Source of the DNA: Candidatus Saccharibacteria bacterium HGW-Saccharibacteria-1
Lineage (GTDB): Bacteria > Patescibacteriota > Saccharimonadia > Saccharimonadales > Saccharimonadaceae
DNA length: 64,000 nucleotides
Assembly: GCA_002839415.1 (NCBI GenBank)
Contig: PGXZ01000006.1
Span: 1 to 64,000 of the forward strand
Reading direction: 5' to 3'
The notes under the pieces are model-generated. The model saw only the letters and a program-made list of their open reading frames with translations. It was not told the DNA's origin and made no database searches. A program made the translations under genes and the position numbers. Below are positions 1 through 8,470 of this stretch, in pieces (positions within the stretch are counted from its first letter, which is position 1; every line of letters begins with the position of its first letter).

Positions 1-148
1 TGGTATGCCTCGGGGCATGGTTAATTCTCCTTATTTAGATTTATTATACTGCCTTTTTTGGAATAGACAGTGTGTCTAGTATAAGGGGAGCCTGACAGTG
101 TGAAGTGGTCGTAAATAGAACCACTCGAAATTAGAAAAGGAGGTGGTT

Positions 149-463
149 ATGACCATCAACGAAGTATCAGCTGAAATAGCAAAGTTAAACGATCAGTTTC
201 GTAAAGTCGAGACGTTCTCGATTACTCAAGGAGTATTCAGTCTTAGAGATATGCTTGGATTAGTTCAGGCAGTTCGAGATTATACGGATTTTACAGAAGA
301 TAATGATCCGTATGGTGAACATGATTTTGGTAGTTTGGATTGGGATGGTGAAAAGGTTTTCTGGAAGATAGATTATTATGATTCAGCTTTACAGAAATGG
401 CATGACCCGCTCGATCCGGCATGTGAGCGAGTTTTGACCGTACTACTAGCTAGTGAGTACTAG
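149..463 (+). CDS. DUF3768 family protein
   Basis: This small acidic protein of about 104 aa matches the DUF3768 pattern by eye: an N-terminal helix beginning LNDQFRK, a central block FTEDNDPYGEHDFGS, then FWKIDYYD, and a C-terminal LTVLLASEY. The family is common on plasmids and integrative elements and has no known function. I start it at the ATG at 149 because a strong AAAGGAGG Shine-Dalgarno ends 5 nt before it; a GTG at 143 overlaps that site. Upstream lie a TGCC-TCGG-GGCA hairpin (6-17) and an AGTGGT/AACCACT hairpin near 103-126, which could be regulatory. It converges with the replication-relaxation gene. Confidence 0.75.
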   Translation: MTINEVSAEIAKLNDQFRKVETFSITQGVFSLRDMLGLVQAVRDYTDFTEDNDPYGEHDFGSLDWDGEKVFWKIDYYDSALQKWHDPLDPACERVLTVLLASEY

Positions 464-511
464 TCAATTTATGTCCTGAGCAGGACGGTAAAAGGCTCAA
501 GCGAAAATTCA

Positions 512-1291
512 TCATACTTCTTCCCATATTTTACCAACCACACCCTCTTTTTTAATCTTGTCCGTAACTGCCAACCGAATAATAACCTCATTTTCCTCAT
601 CGTCTTCAAACAATAAACGCAACCTTCGCTTAGCATACAGTAAATCAGCAGTGGTTGAAAAAGCCAGCAAACCAATCGAATCCAAAGCGTCCGCTTGTTT
701 ATCTTTCAAATACTCCAAGTATTCACCAAGTCTTTTCCTGAATTGATAACGTGGTAACGATTTGTCGAATAGTTCCATAATATAAGCGGTCTTATTATCG
801 TCAGTCTCTTTTTCGAAATACAGATGCGGCTTTAGCTCATTTAATAATAAAATATATGGCGAATTAAAATCAGAGTAATCAGCCTCAGTCAAATAAGTAT
901 AGCTCAATCCTTCACCAGTCCTAGCTTTATCATCCAAAGCCAAACAACAATCTGCAATTAACAAACATCGACGAATATATAAGCTAGTCCGTCCGGGTTC
1001 CTTGTATCGTTTTCGGAGCTCGCACGTTGAATAATTTCCAGTTGTCTTTAAATAACGTATACCAGCAAGCCCGATATAATAAATCGCTGGTTGTGTTTTA
1101 GCTATAAAATCATCAGCATCATATATCCATTCTACGTACTCTTTATCCCTCAGATCTTTAAGCCAAGAAATAATACGCCTTTTGTCCTTATGCCGTAATA
1201 GTGTTTGAATTTGTTTTCTATCTAAGAATCTATATCTATACAAAAGGCGTATTATTTCTCGTTGCTTGTTTGTAATTTTAGGTATTGTCAT
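512..1291 (-). CDS. Replication-relaxation family protein
   Basis: The 259-aa product begins with a winged-helix-like segment (residues 8-50, with RFLDRKQIQTLL and the basic RHKDKRR run) typical of the replication-relaxation family (PF13814). These proteins occur on plasmids and integrative elements, often near conjugation or replication genes. The middle has a short hydrophobic stretch (YYIGLAGIRYLK) and the C-terminal half is charged, with no catalytic motif I recognise. It is transcribed away from the recombinase across a shared AT-rich region that holds four TTTAG tandem units (about 1331-1350). Its role in copy control or DNA processing of the element is inferred from the family name only. 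Confidence 0.65.
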   Translation of the reverse strand: MTIPKITNKQREIIRLLYRYRFLDRKQIQTLLRHKDKRRIISWLKDLRDKEYVEWIYDADDFIAKTQPAIYYIGLAGIRYLKTTGNYSTCELRKRYKEPGRTSLYIRRCLLIADCCLALDDKARTGEGLSYTYLTEADYSDFNSPYILLLNELKPHLYFEKETDDNKTAYIMELFDKSLPRYQFRKRLGEYLEYLKDKQADALDSIGLLAFSTTADLLYAKRRLRLLFEDDEENEVIIRLAVTDKIKKEGVVGKIWEEV

Positions 1292-1532
1292 ATATTTAGT
1301 ATGTGCGTAGTTTTTGAAGTTTAGTAAGTTTAATTTAGTTTAGTTTAGTTTGAATATTAATATTGTGCCTACCCCACCTACTCCGTTTATGTAATAGGTA
1401 AAGGATACCATAAATTTATTATAACACCTTAAGATTTACATGAAAACGTCATCGCCCATGGGGACAATTTTTAGAGCAAACATAATTAGATAATTATCTA
1501 CTATTTTAACCTTAAAAATATAAGATTACCTC

Positions 1533-1562
1533 TTGAAACTATACATGTGTGTATAGTATAAT
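1533..1562 (+). promoter_or_regulatory. Promoter with palindromic operator
   Basis: A -35 TTGAAA (1533-1538), an 18-bp spacer and a -10 TATAAT (1557-1562) form a near-consensus sigma-70-type promoter. A perfect inverted repeat, ACTATACA-TGTG-TGTATAGT (1538-1557), fills the spacer and touches both boxes, so a dimeric repressor bound there would block RNA polymerase. It drives the 54-aa ORF and the recombinase. Confidence 0.7.
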
Positions 1563-1596
1563 ATACATAGAAGTATAGATAACAGGGGTAAAATAT

Positions 1597-1761
1597 ATGG
1601 CACGAACAAAAGGCTCAAAGAATAAGAACTCAGCAGAAATACCAATGTATACTGCCCTGCCTACTGAAGAAAAGCTTTTCGTTCTCGCCAATCTAATTAT
1701 TGATCGTATCATTGAAGACCAGAAAACTGGTGGTAAATTATTAAATCAGTTAGTGGAGTAA
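1597..1761 (+). CDS. Small 54-aa protein upstream of recombinase
   Basis: An open frame from ATG 1597 to TAA 1761 encodes a 54-aa protein with a basic start (MARTKGSKNKN) and a helical, leucine/isoleucine-rich second half. A CAGGGG purine-rich site lies about 10 nt before the ATG. It stops 4 nt before the recombinase ATG, so the two genes are almost certainly co-transcribed and may be translationally coupled. I recognise no family. A role as a recombination directionality factor or small regulator is possible from position alone. Confidence 0.6.
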   Translation: MARTKGSKNKNSAEIPMYTALPTEEKLFVLANLIIDRIIEDQKTGGKLLNQLVE

Positions 1762-1765
1762 AACA

Positions 1766-3481
1766 ATGCAAAATTATGAAGTGCCCGAAAATGCCGTAGC
1801 CGCTATCCGCGTTTCATCCGTGCGCCAAGGCACAGACGGAGATTCGCCCGAAGCCCAAAAGGAACAAATTGCTAGCTTTGCAAAGTTGCATAATATCAAT
1901 CTCAAGGAAACATTTATATTTCTCGAATCTGCCTCTAAAATTAATCAACCAATGCAAGAAGCTATTAACTACTGCAAAGATCCTAAAAACGATATTCAGC
2001 TATTCATTATTAAATCAATCGACCGCTTCACGAGGGGTGGCGCCACACCGTACGACCAACTAAAAATGCAGCTCGAAAAGTATGGTGTCAAGCTAGTTGA
2101 TATTTATGGCGTAATCAGTCAGCAAAAAGTAAATACGCTTGAACACCTTGGGGTAAAGTATCGTTGGAGCGAATATTCACCAAGTCAAAAGATGGAATTC
2201 CTAGAAGCTGAACGCGCTAAGGACGAATTACGCGACATTATGAGTCGCATGATTGGAGCCGAAGTCCGATATACCCGCATGGGCTATTGGATGCGAGGCG
2301 CCCCATTTGGGTATGCTAGTCATCGTGTCGAAACAAGCAATGGCAAACGCCTCGTTCTCGAACGCTTCCCAGAAGAAGCCTATTTTATCGAAAAAATGTT
2401 CGAACTACGAGTTCAAGGTAATTTGAGCGACCAGCAAATAATCGATGAGATAAATCGGTTAGGTTACGTTTCACGCAAATATAACCGACGTGCCGATACC
2501 GACAAAACTCAAATAACTGCTCGTATGGGAAATAACAAACTTAGCTTAAAGCGATTCTGGCTCTATATCGCTAATCCCATCTATGCTGGTGTCATACACG
2601 AAAAATGGACCGAAGATCAACCCGTTAAGGCGCAATTTGAAGGTTTAATATCCTTCGACACCTTTAATGCCGCCAACCGTGGCAAACTAACGCTCAGCGA
2701 ACAGGATGGCATGATAACAATTACTAAACGTGACGTTCCTGAATTTCAACTTCGCAAAGGATCGCACAATGCCGAATATCCATATCGCAAAGTCGTAACC
2801 TGCCCTATTTGCAAACGTCCGTTTTTTGGCAGCGCAGCTAAAGGGCGTTACCGATACTACCCAGGTTATCACTGCAACAAACGCGGTCACCATTTCCGCG
2901 TGCCTAAAGCAAAACTCGAAGATGCCGTCGAAAACCTCGTCAATCACGTTACCTTTTCAGATGATCATATCGAAGACATTATGCAGGCTCTCGAAACCGT
3001 TTGGCAGATGCGCCATAAAGACGACGGCAAAGACGAAGCTGTGATAGAAACACGCCTGACAACACTGAGAGCTCAAGCTTTAGCTACGGTCGATAAAATA
3101 AAGCTCTTAAGTAGCCAAACAGCAATTAAATACATGGAGGAGGACCTAATGAAAATCGAAGAACAAATGGAAGACCTAATAAGCGAAAAAGAACGCAAAA
3201 ACGCCGAGCAACCAATCAGTTTTGATGTAGTTAAGAAATACGCCAAATACTTTCTCCAACACATCGATCAACTACTACTACAACAGATTGATCCAGTCAA
3301 AAAAGCCGACTTTTTCGGAGTACTTTTCGACCAAACGCCAACCTACGACGAAATTGCTTCTGTAACCAGTGATGGACCTAATAATTTCTGGGATTTAACA
3401 GGGATAAACGAGCTATTTAAGATCAAAAAAGACCGACCAATAATTGACCAGTCCTTATTGGTGCGGGTACGGAGACTCTAA
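1766..3481 (+). CDS. Large serine recombinase (integrase)
   Basis: The 571-aa product is a large serine recombinase. The resolvase-type catalytic domain carries IRVSSVRQG (nucleophile serine near residue 17) and the arginine motif IDRFTRGG; a recombinase domain follows (WMRGAPFGY and RFWLYIANPIYAG), then a zinc ribbon (CPICKRPFFG, a later Cys in YHCNKRGHHF) and a long coiled coil of about residues 415-500. This enzyme inserts and excises the element at attachment sites without a tyrosine mechanism. Its last seven residues and stop codon (3458-3481) are encoded by the antisense strand of the tRNA-Gly 3' end, so the gene crosses the attachment site. After excision its C-terminus would change with whatever sequence becomes joined there. 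Confidence 0.92.
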   Translation: MQNYEVPENAVAAIRVSSVRQGTDGDSPEAQKEQIASFAKLHNINLKETFIFLESASKINQPMQEAINYCKDPKNDIQLFIIKSIDRFTRGGATPYDQLKMQLEKYGVKLVDIYGVISQQKVNTLEHLGVKYRWSEYSPSQKMEFLEAERAKDELRDIMSRMIGAEVRYTRMGYWMRGAPFGYASHRVETSNGKRLVLERFPEEAYFIEKMFELRVQGNLSDQQIIDEINRLGYVSRKYNRRADTDKTQITARMGNNKLSLKRFWLYIANPIYAGVIHEKWTEDQPVKAQFEGLISFDTFNAANRGKLTLSEQDGMITITKRDVPEFQLRKGSHNAEYPYRKVVTCPICKRPFFGSAAKGRYRYYPGYHCNKRGHHFRVPKAKLEDAVENLVNHVTFSDDHIEDIMQALETVWQMRHKDDGKDEAVIETRLTTLRAQALATVDKIKLLSSQTAIKYMEEDLMKIEEQMEDLISEKERKNAEQPISFDVVKKYAKYFLQHIDQLLLQQIDPVKKADFFGVLFDQTPTYDEIASVTSDGPNNFWDLTGINELFKIKKDRPIIDQSLLVRVRRL

Positions 3482-3534
3482 CTCCGGACCTCTTCCTTGG
3501 CAAGGAAGCGCTCTAACAACTGAGCTACACCCGC
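3459..3534 (-). tRNA. tRNA-Gly (GCC), altered T-loop
   Basis: On the minus strand a full cloverleaf folds: acceptor GCGGGTG/TACCCGC, discriminator A, encoded CCA, D-arm with AGCTCAGTTG, anticodon stem CTTCC/GGAAG with loop TTGCCAA giving anticodon GCC, and T-stem CGGAG/CTCCG. The T-loop reads TTAGAGT where TTCGAGT is expected, replacing the nearly universal C56 by A. That same base creates the TAA stop of the recombinase on the other strand. A TATAAT box (3549-3554) lies 14 nt upstream. The gene is the integration site of the left element; whether the altered tRNA is still functional is unknown. Confidence 0.88.
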
Positions 3535-3577
3535 ATGCATCACTAATAATTATATCCAAGTATTATAAAATAATCAA

Positions 3578-4270
3578 TCAAATAACTGCGCAAAAACAAT
3601 TTTTTACAGAAATATTACCAAGCATACGATCATTGCCCTTATATTGAAACACATACTCACCCCTGCGCCAGTCGTCTTCATGTAAGTTACTTGCCGAACC
3701 AATATGGTAAAGTAGATCAAAACCTAGCGCTTTGACAAGTGTTAATTCACTATCTAGCAAGTGTTTTGTTACAAGCAAACCATTTCGTTCAAGTTTACTC
3801 CGCGCCTCGACAATTAGCGCAATCCTTGGGCTAATATTTATAAAATCCCTATCGCTAAGTTTATCGAACCTTAAGTTGGTAATTTCATCGGCCAATAGAC
3901 CAATCACATCCATCGTCGCCCTAATCTCGTTAGTACAATCAGTATCATCCAGGCTAAGAGGCAATCGCGAAGCAATTATACAGCCTAAACTACCATCCTC
4001 AAAAGGCAAATTCATTACATCGATATTTGCAATATCGTCATCTTCTGGCGAAATATTTGAAATAATCAACTTGTTCGGAAAATCGACATTCTCGAGCACC
4101 TTAAAGCCGCTTCTTGTTGGACCGCCAACCTCAAGGGCCGGTCCTTTTGTGTTGGCCAAGTAATCATTAAGGGTCGCAAATATTTCACTGTCATGCGATT
4201 CAACTGCTAATCGGCTAATGTATTCACTACTTGGAACGTATGGATATTTATCATATTCTCTACAGCCCAT
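3578..4270 (-). CDS. Putative SAM-dependent methyltransferase-like protein
   Basis: The 230-aa product has features of a class I methyltransferase fold: a glycine-rich first loop (ALEVGGPTRSGF, residues 46-57), and an acidic/PF motif before strand 4 (DVMNLPFEDGSLGCIIAS, about residues 83-100) as in many small-molecule methyltransferases. The substrate cannot be inferred. It is a single gene between the tRNA-Gly integration site and a long non-coding region. Conserved motifs are weak in the C-terminal half, so a divergent or inactive relative is possible. Confidence 0.55.
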   Translation of the reverse strand: MGCREYDKYPYVPSSEYISRLAVESHDSEIFATLNDYLANTKGPALEVGGPTRSGFKVLENVDFPNKLIISNISPEDDDIANIDVMNLPFEDGSLGCIIASRLPLSLDDTDCTNEIRATMDVIGLLADEITNLRFDKLSDRDFINISPRIALIVEARSKLERNGLLVTKHLLDSELTLVKALGFDLLYHIGSASNLHEDDWRRGEYVFQYKGNDRMLGNISVKNCFCAVI

Positions 4271-4644
4271 TACAATGTCTCTTTCTAATAAAAAACGCCC
4301 AACTTTAAAAGTTAGACCGCAAACTAATTATGTGATTTATTTCGTAAATATGTCGAAGCGTAAAACTTGGACTACACTTGTAATTATATTGAAAAATTGT
4401 ATAAAATACAAGATGTGGTATTATAGAGCAGCTCCCAGTTATCAACCTTTAACCTCTCCCATTAAGTAGTCACTTCGCTCCCTGCATCCGCTTGTTTTAC
4501 ATAACAGCTCCTCCCAGGCATCGGCTTTCAGCCTCCTTCGTTCATTCACAAAAGAAAATACCTTCGGTGCTTTGCTTTGTTTCAATCACTACGCCGAACT
4601 GGCAACTTCGTGACTATCCAGTTCGAGCCAGCGGAGGTGTTACC
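4271..4644. other. Non-coding region between methyltransferase gene and tRNA-Phe
   Basis: I find no convincing gene in this stretch. The first 150 nt are very AT-rich; from about 4425 the sequence becomes GC-richer and includes a CGAACTGG/CCAGTTCG inverted repeat (4595-4602 and 4618-4625). The 11-nt string GCTCCTCCCAG at 4507 also occurs in the 3' end of the neighbouring tRNA-Phe. It may be a decayed insertion or a structured RNA. Confidence 0.4.
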
Positions 4645-4681
4645 AAAAAAATTACCCCATCAAACGATGAGGTAATTTTTT
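4645..4681 (-). terminator. Terminator after tRNA-Phe
   Basis: AAAAAATTACC and GGTAATTTTTT form an 11-bp stem directly after the tRNA CCA end, with inner CATC/GATG pairing and a T-run. It works on the minus strand and is symmetric enough to act both ways. Confidence 0.8.
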
Positions 4682-4757
4682 TGGTGGCTCCTCCCAGACT
4701 CGAACTGGGGACACAAGGCTCTTCAGGCCTCTGCTCTACCAACTGAGCTAAAGAGCC
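4682..4757 (-). tRNA. tRNA-Phe (GAA)
   Basis: The minus strand folds as a standard 76-nt tRNA with encoded CCA: acceptor GGCTCTT/AGGAGCC with A73, D-arm AGCTCAGTTGGTAGAGC, anticodon stem GAGGC/GCCTT with loop CTGAAGA (anticodon GAA), and T-arm CCCAG-TTCGAGT-CTGGG. A TATATT box lies about 12 nt upstream and an intrinsic terminator follows at once. Confidence 0.95.
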
Positions 4758-4847
4758 ATAACTCTAGCAAATATAACGTTAGTACTAACATATTTTACTA
4801 GAGTTTTATTGTATTAGCAACCCCGGCAAAAGCACCCAAGCCAAATA

Positions 4848-6551
4848 TTACGGATTGAAAATTGTAGTCATGGTCGCTGAAGGGGATGTTACGGTTGCAG
4901 AGGGAGAATTAACGGTTGGCGATGCTCCATTTACCGTTGCTACAGGAGTTGTTAAAACTACACTCGGCGACGACACCGAAGCTGCTGGAGATTTACAAGT
5001 CGGCGACAAACAGTTATTCACAGCTCCATCAGGTTTAAATTTTATAATAAAGGCATCATCGTTACCGACGCCGTAGCTATCCGTGTTTCCGAGCGACACA
5101 AAACCACCATCACCTGTTTGAATAACGTTATGACTTGCGTTAACCCTATCGGAACCAGAAATTCCCCATGTTTTATTCCACAACAAAACACCATTTGAAT
5201 TATACCTTAAGATAAACATGTCATGAGAGCCAACAGCATAACTATCCGTGTAGCCCGTTACCACATATCCTCCATCACTAGTCTGAATAACCGACCTGCC
5301 CTCTTCGGCCGACGAACCACCCCATGTATTACTCCAAACCAAGCCCCCATTCGAGTCAAATTTTGCAATATACGAATCTAATGATCCCGCGCCATAACTT
5401 CTTGTGTATCCAGTCAGAATACAGCCACCATCATTCGACCAAGTTAGCCCATATCCAACGTCGTCAGATGCCCCACCCCAGGTTTTATTCCAGACAAAAT
5501 TCCCGCTTGAATCAAATTTTACCAATAGGGCGTCTTCACCTCCGTTGCCGAAGCTCTTAGTAAGTCCAGATACCAAATACCCACCGTCGCTTGTTTGATA
5601 AAGATCGCGACCATACTCAATATCAGCGCCGCCCCAAACCTTAACCCAAGACAGATTTCCATCACTGTCATATTTTGACAAAAACAAGTCTGATATTCCT
5701 GCATCAAAATTATTGGTATAGCCAGTTACGGCAACTCCGCCATCAGACGTTGCAGTTATACTCCGACTATAGTCTCCGTTTACTCCACCCCAAGTTTTGC
5801 TCCAGACAATATTTCCGTTTTCATCAAATTTTACCAAGAAAACATCACTGCTTCCAGCACCATAGCTACTTGTTTGGCCAGTTACTATATAACGACCATC
5901 GCTAGTCTGCACGACATCCCTTGCAACATCACTACCTGTACCACCCCAGGTCTTATTCCAAGCTAGATCGCCCGCTGCATTATATTTAGAAATATACATG
6001 TCAATGCCTCCAGCACCAAAGCTTGTTGTCGAGCCGGTAGTCACAAAGCCACCATCTTGCGTTTGAAAAATACTATATGCGTCCTCCACCCCAGAACCGC
6101 CCCAAGTTTTTGCAAAACTTCCAAAAGTACTAACAACCACCTGGCCGGTTGAGTTAGTATTTCTATACAAGATTCCTCCTCCGCTTATATCAAAGCTGTA
6201 GCTCAAATATGGCGGAATTGAACGATAAAGAGGCGCATTACCAGGGCTAGTTTTTAAACAATAACTCGTTGACACTTCGCCATATTCGTTTTTTGGACAG
6301 TTGTTACTGTCATATCCTGCTGGGTATTTTCCATTTTCGGCATAATATAACTTAACCTGATCAGACCCATTCTTTAAATCGCTAGCTACAGAAGCTTCTC
6401 TAGCCTTACCAGTTATGCCGACGTATGAAACTACTGTTATTGCCGCAAGTATACCTACAATAACCATAACAACAAGCAATTCTACAATAGTGAAGCCGTT
6501 AACATCGTTGGTTGAGATTTCTTTATTTTTTTGATTTAGACGCTTTTTCAC
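4848..6551 (-). CDS. Type IV prepilin fused to a seven-repeat propeller-like domain
   Basis: The 567-aa protein starts with a basic leader and a prepilin cleavage motif (NGFTIVELL, Gly at about residue 19) followed by the hydrophobic pilin helix to about residue 45. A short pilin head with two cysteines follows. From about residue 145 there are seven repeats of roughly 50 aa, each with a W-x-K-x-W-G-G core, a QTSDGGY-like segment, TGYT and a KFDSNG turn, consistent with a beta-propeller. The tail is low-complexity V/T/S/P. It is likely a minor pilin whose propeller sits at the pilus surface as an adhesin. The start is a GTG (6551) with AGAGGG 8 nt upstream. No pilus assembly genes adjoin it. 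Confidence 0.85.
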   Translation of the reverse strand: MKKRLNQKNKEISTNDVNGFTIVELLVVMVIVGILAAITVVSYVGITGKAREASVASDLKNGSDQVKLYYAENGKYPAGYDSNNCPKNEYGEVSTSYCLKTSPGNAPLYRSIPPYLSYSFDISGGGILYRNTNSTGQVVVSTFGSFAKTWGGSGVEDAYSIFQTQDGGFVTTGSTTSFGAGGIDMYISKYNAAGDLAWNKTWGGTGSDVARDVVQTSDGRYIVTGQTSSYGAGSSDVFLVKFDENGNIVWSKTWGGVNGDYSRSITATSDGGVAVTGYTNNFDAGISDLFLSKYDSDGNLSWVKVWGGADIEYGRDLYQTSDGGYLVSGLTKSFGNGGEDALLVKFDSSGNFVWNKTWGGASDDVGYGLTWSNDGGCILTGYTRSYGAGSLDSYIAKFDSNGGLVWSNTWGGSSAEEGRSVIQTSDGGYVVTGYTDSYAVGSHDMFILRYNSNGVLLWNKTWGISGSDRVNASHNVIQTGDGGFVSLGNTDSYGVGNDDAFIIKFKPDGAVNNCLSPTCKSPAASVSSPSVVLTTPVATVNGASPTVNSPSATVTSPSATMTTIFNP

Positions 6552-6612
6552 CAGTTAAATCCCTCTTTTTTGTTTTTAAATAAAGTTTATTTTAGCTAAG
6601 TATACTTTATTT

Positions 6613-7359
6613 TTATTTTTTTACCAAACTGCCGACCGTATCAATCAAATCAGCTGGTAATACAAAGAGAGTCGTCTGACTTTGCTCCATAGCAATCTTT
6701 TCGATAGTTTGCAGCGTACGAATGTTAATACCACCAGTAACTTTACTGAGTATGCCTGCAGCCTCGGATACAGCCTGTGCAGAAGCCTTTTCACCCTCAG
6801 CAGTAATAATGACTGCTCGACGCTCACGCTCGGCCTCGGCCTGCTTAGCCATAGCACGCTTCATATCCTGTGGTAATTCGATATTCTGTAGATTAACATT
6901 TTCTATATCAATTCCCCACTTTTCTGCCTGGACATCAACAATTTGTTTAATCTGAGAACTAATTTCATCACGCTTGCCTAGTAACGAATCAAGCTCGACA
7001 TTTCCAGTTACGTCACGAAGCGCCGCTTGGGCAAACTGACTGCTGGCATAGATAAAATTGCTTACTTCCAAAACTGCCTTCTCGGCATTTACAACCTTGA
7101 AATAAACGACCGCATCGATATTAACAGTAACGTTATCTTTGGTGATCACCTCTTGTTTTGGAATATCGATTGTATTTGTGCGGATATCTATCCTAATCAA
7201 ACGTTGGAATATAGGTATAACAACTTGCAGACCAGGCTGACGCAACCCCGTGAACTTACCCAAAGTTAAAATTACACCTCGTTCATATTGATTGATGACC
7301 TTTAGGCCACTCAAAACAAAAATCAATACTACCACTGCTAAAAAAATTATTATTTCCAT
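6613..7359 (-). CDS. SPFH/stomatin-like membrane protein (slipin)
   Basis: The 248-aa product has one N-terminal membrane helix (residues 2-20), then an SPFH/band-7 domain: NQYERGVILTLGKF, the GLQVVIPIFQ loop, and a helical region rich in AEAERERRAVIITAEGEKASA. This is the canonical prokaryotic slipin layout. Such proteins oligomerise on membranes, form microdomains and often control membrane proteases; they usually pair with a NfeD protein, which is not visible here. A good AAGGAG site precedes the ATG by about 9 nt, so this gene has a leader. Confidence 0.88.
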   Translation of the reverse strand: MEIIIFLAVVVLIFVLSGLKVINQYERGVILTLGKFTGLRQPGLQVVIPIFQRLIRIDIRTNTIDIPKQEVITKDNVTVNIDAVVYFKVVNAEKAVLEVSNFIYASSQFAQAALRDVTGNVELDSLLGKRDEISSQIKQIVDVQAEKWGIDIENVNLQNIELPQDMKRAMAKQAEAERERRAVIITAEGEKASAQAVSEAAGILSKVTGGINIRTLQTIEKIAMEQSQTTLFVLPADLIDTVGSLVKK

Positions 7360-7414
7360 ACAAAGAACTCCTTATTTTTTACTGATTTAATTATATATCA
7401 AACACTACTAATTA

Positions 7415-8439
7415 TCACTTGCTCAGCGCGTCATTTATCAAAGTTTCAATTAAGTTATTATATGAAACACCTTGTTGCCGCCAAAGTTTTGGATACATGC
7501 TAATATTCGTAAAGCCCGGCATCGTATTGACCTCATTTAGATACAAGACATCATCTGACAAAAAGAAGTCAACTCTCGCCAAACCTTGACAGCCTAATAT
7601 TCTATAGGCCCTAAGCGCAATCATTTTGATCTCTGCCGCCAGGTTGTCTTCTATTTCCGCTGGTATAATAACCTTTGACTGACTGGTTTCGCTATATTTG
7701 GATTCAAAAGTATAAAATTCTGCGTCGGGTGCTACCTCACCCACGCCACTAGCCTTGGCGCTATTTCCACTACCCAACACCCCAATTTCAAGCTCCCTGG
7801 CGTTTATCGCCCGCTCAATTAACACTTTGCTATCAAAATTATGAGCTTCCTCAAGAGCAAAACTAAGCTCGTCATCATTCGTGACCTTACTTACACCTAC
7901 CGAGCTGCCGCATCGTGCCGGTTTGACAAACAAAATGTCGCCTAATTTTTCAGACAATCGACGAAAACTCGGCATAGCCTCTCCCAAGACATGCGCCTCG
8001 AACGGTACAGTTTTGATCTGATTGTATTCCAAAAGTTGTTTAGTAATAATTTTATCAATACAGACCGCCGATGACGCCACGCCGCAACCAACAATCGAAA
8101 TATGCAAAAGCTTTGCCAGACCCTGAACCGAACCATCTTCACCATTTTCACCATGCAATATCGGCAAAATCACATCTGGTCTAATCAAGCTTTTATCGCC
8201 CATATTCATAAAACTATTCGATCCAAGAATTGGCATCAATTGATATAGCCCTGCCGTATCCGCCACTTGCTCGAACGAATCTATCAATAACCATTTGCCA
8301 CGACTTGTAATAAAACATAGCGTAACATCAAATTTAGTATCATCCATGGCGGCATAGACATTGCGCGCCGAGGCAATCGAAACAGTATGCTCTGAGGATT
8401 CACCGCCGAAAGTAACATTACGTTCGTTCGCTGCATCAT
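7415..8439 (-). CDS. ddl: D-alanine-D-alanine ligase, with an apparent frameshift near the start
   Basis: Most of the protein is a clear ATP-grasp D-Ala-D-Ala ligase making the dipeptide for peptidoglycan: FGGESSEHTVS at the N-terminus, VKPARCGSSVGVSKV in the ATP-binding loop, LARVDFFL and LNEVNTMPGFT at the metal/substrate site. The uninterrupted frame can start at ATG 8476 but gives a poor first strand (ERNVTFGG) and overlaps the divergent rarA start. Reading from ATG 8439 gives MQRTNVMLL, which would join perfectly to FGGESSEH if one extra base were present in the A-run at 8409-8411. A TATAAT box (minus, 8448-8453) ends 8 nt before ATG 8439, as in other genes here. I therefore place the start at 8439 and infer a one-base deletion or an assembly error. 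Confidence 0.85.
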
Positions 8440-8447
8440 TAAATATG

Positions 8448-8464
8448 ATTATACGAGTTATAAT
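8448..8464. promoter_or_regulatory. Back-to-back -10 boxes for ddl and rarA
   Basis: A minus-strand TATAAT (8448-8453) lies 8 nt before the proposed ddl ATG (8439), and a plus-strand TATAAT (8459-8464) lies 6 nt before the rarA ATG (8471). The spacing fits divergent leaderless transcripts sharing a tiny control region. Confidence 0.6.
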
Positions 8465-8470
8465 AGTTAT

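Larger units (their letters stand above)
1..3481. mobile_element. Integrated mobile element, right end only
   Basis: The segment holds DUF3768, replication-relaxation and serine recombinase genes and stops exactly at the 3' part of a tRNA-Gly gene, a classic integration target. The recombinase is the outermost gene and its coding sequence enters the tRNA. The element therefore lies on the 3' side of the tRNA and extends left beyond the window. No transfer gene is visible in this part, so whether it is conjugative, mobilisable or a phage remnant cannot be told. The boundary is seen in the sequence; the element identity is inferred from gene content. Confidence 0.75.

Noticed and set aside
4507-4517. 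11-nt match (GCTCCTCCCAG) to the tRNA-Phe 3' end, suggesting another integration relic
   Set aside because: The CCA end is not duplicated and the match is short, unlike the tRNA-Val copy; chance or local duplication is as likely.
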